Shown: positions 63,647 to 64,000 of the stretch, piece after piece
How positions within the stretch are numbered: the first letter of the stretch is position 1
Layout: the number at the start of each line of letters is the position of its first letter
Origin: Mycoplana rhizolycopersici
Lineage (GTDB): Bacteria; Pseudomonadota; Alphaproteobacteria; Rhizobiales; Rhizobiaceae
DNA length: 64,000 nt
Direction: 5' to 3'
Assembly: GCF_013378445.1 (NCBI RefSeq)
Contig: NZ_JABXYK010000003.1
Coordinates: forward strand, 1 to 64,000
The notes under the pieces: generated by a model
The model's input: the letters and a program-made list of their open reading frames with translations, nothing else
What the model was told of the DNA's origin: nothing
The model's database searches: none
Position numbers and translations under genes: made by a program

Positions 63647-64000
63647 GGCGGGCAGAAAGCTCCGCCGCAAGGCCTTTCGCCGCGGCCATTTCGCGGAATA
63701 CATTGCTGCCCTCTATCTGATCGCCAAAGGCTATCGCATCATTGCGATCCGCCACCGCACCAGGCTCGGCGAGATCGACATCATCGCACGCAAGGGCGAC
63801 TTGGTCGCTTGCGTCGAGGTCAAGGCGAGAGCGAGTGAGGAAGGTGCGGTCTTTGCGGTCACGGGAGCCGCCCAACATCGCATTCGCGCCGCAAGCGATG
63901 TCTGGCTGTCGCGCCAGTCCGATGCACATCTGCTGTCGATCCGCTACGATATCGTCGCCGTCATGCCGTGGCGTTTGCCCCGACATCTGCCGGGCGCGTT
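63636..64000 (+). CDS. UPF0102 YraN-family nuclease-like protein, partial
   Basis: Only the first 121 codons lie in the window; the reading frame stays open to the right edge. The family signature is clear: [40 protein letters not shown] and [14 protein letters not shown] form the PD-(D/E)xK-like core, with Glu, Asp and a Val-Glu-Val-Lys end. The role is uncertain (Holliday junction resolvase-like). The ATG lies inside the last codons of rsmI, a common rsmI-yraN arrangement. Confidence 0.9.
   Translation, partial: MGDEAGRKLRRKAFRRGHFAEYIAALYLIAKGYRIIAIRHRTRLGEIDIIARKGDLVACVEVKARASEEGAVFAVTGAAQHRIRAASDVWLSRQSDAHLLSIRYDIVAVMPWRLPRHLPGA

Noticed and set aside
1-64000. CRISPR array, rRNA operon or prophage module
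   Set aside because: No regularly spaced repeats, rRNA signature or phage structural genes were seen anywhere in the window.

Overview
This window is a piece of an alphaproteobacterial chromosome, almost certainly Rhizobiaceae (Sinorhizobium/Ensifer/Shinella-like). The sequence is GC-rich, with the rpmH-rnpA-yidC start of the ribosome/translocase cluster and no yidD between rnpA and yidC. It also has the engB...argB...dapD-dapE...truA-fmt...def neighbourhood, a PmtA-type phospholipid N-methyltransferase, and an NDUFA9-like reductase beside uppP. The genus is inferred from protein content and gene order, not from rRNA.

Layout. (i) 1-0.6 kb: 3' remnant of a large serine recombinase running into a tRNA-Arg(ACG) gene, the scar of a tRNA-targeted integration. 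(ii) 0.8-4.6 kb: an orphan histidine kinase and a methyl-accepting chemotaxis protein. (iii) 4.8-13.1 kb: core genes (rpmH, rnpA, yidC, an EamA exporter, engB, argB), interrupted by a fasciclin protein and an ECF sigma/RskA-type anti-sigma pair. (iv) 13-25.6 kb: PEP mutase-like enzyme, EamA exporter, HAD phosphatase, LOG protein, dapD-DUF805-dapE, a membrane protein, truA-fmt, a FitAB-like toxin-antitoxin pair, def, rmuC, ribokinase. (v) 25.6-33.8 kb: sulfite-oxidase-like protein, RTX calcium-binding protein, YffB-like reductase, aromatic aminotransferase, EEP phosphatase, cardiolipin synthase-like PLD, aspartoacylase-like protein, Ogt. (vi) 33.9-40.8 kb: an accessory block of regulators and exported proteins (MFS/LysR pair; AraC regulator, a truncated exported gene, two DUF1254 proteins). 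(vii) 40.9-44.8 kb: guaA, an MTA/SAH-nucleosidase-like protein with a hotdog thioesterase, tspO, a GNAT. (viii) 44.9-51.1 kb: an iron-type imelysin / di-haem DUF1111 / imelysin / corA / DUF1513 cluster with an Irr-like box upstream. (ix) 51.4-64 kb: housekeeping genes (RsmB-like methylase, RlpA, SDR epimerase, queG, GST, uppP, NDUFA9-like, DUF1330, pyrF, histidine phosphatase, pmtA, dnaN, rsmI, yraN running off the window).

How the genes work together. Lysine/peptidoglycan precursor synthesis (dapD, dapE), undecaprenyl phosphate recycling (uppP), membrane insertion (YidC) and membrane lipid synthesis (pmtA, cardiolipin synthase-like) form an envelope theme. Translation functions are spread along the window (rpmH, rnpA, engB, truA, fmt, def, queG, RsmB-like, rsmI, tRNA-Arg). 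Three units look self-contained and regulated: the sigma/anti-sigma/fasciclin set with a candidate ECF promoter, the toxin-antitoxin pair with a near-perfect operator palindrome, and the imelysin cluster with an iron-type box. I saw no CRISPR array, rRNA, prophage or intact insertion sequence. No clearly unprecedented multi-gene system stands out. The best leads are the sigma-fasciclin cassette, the modified imelysin cluster and the DUF1254 block.
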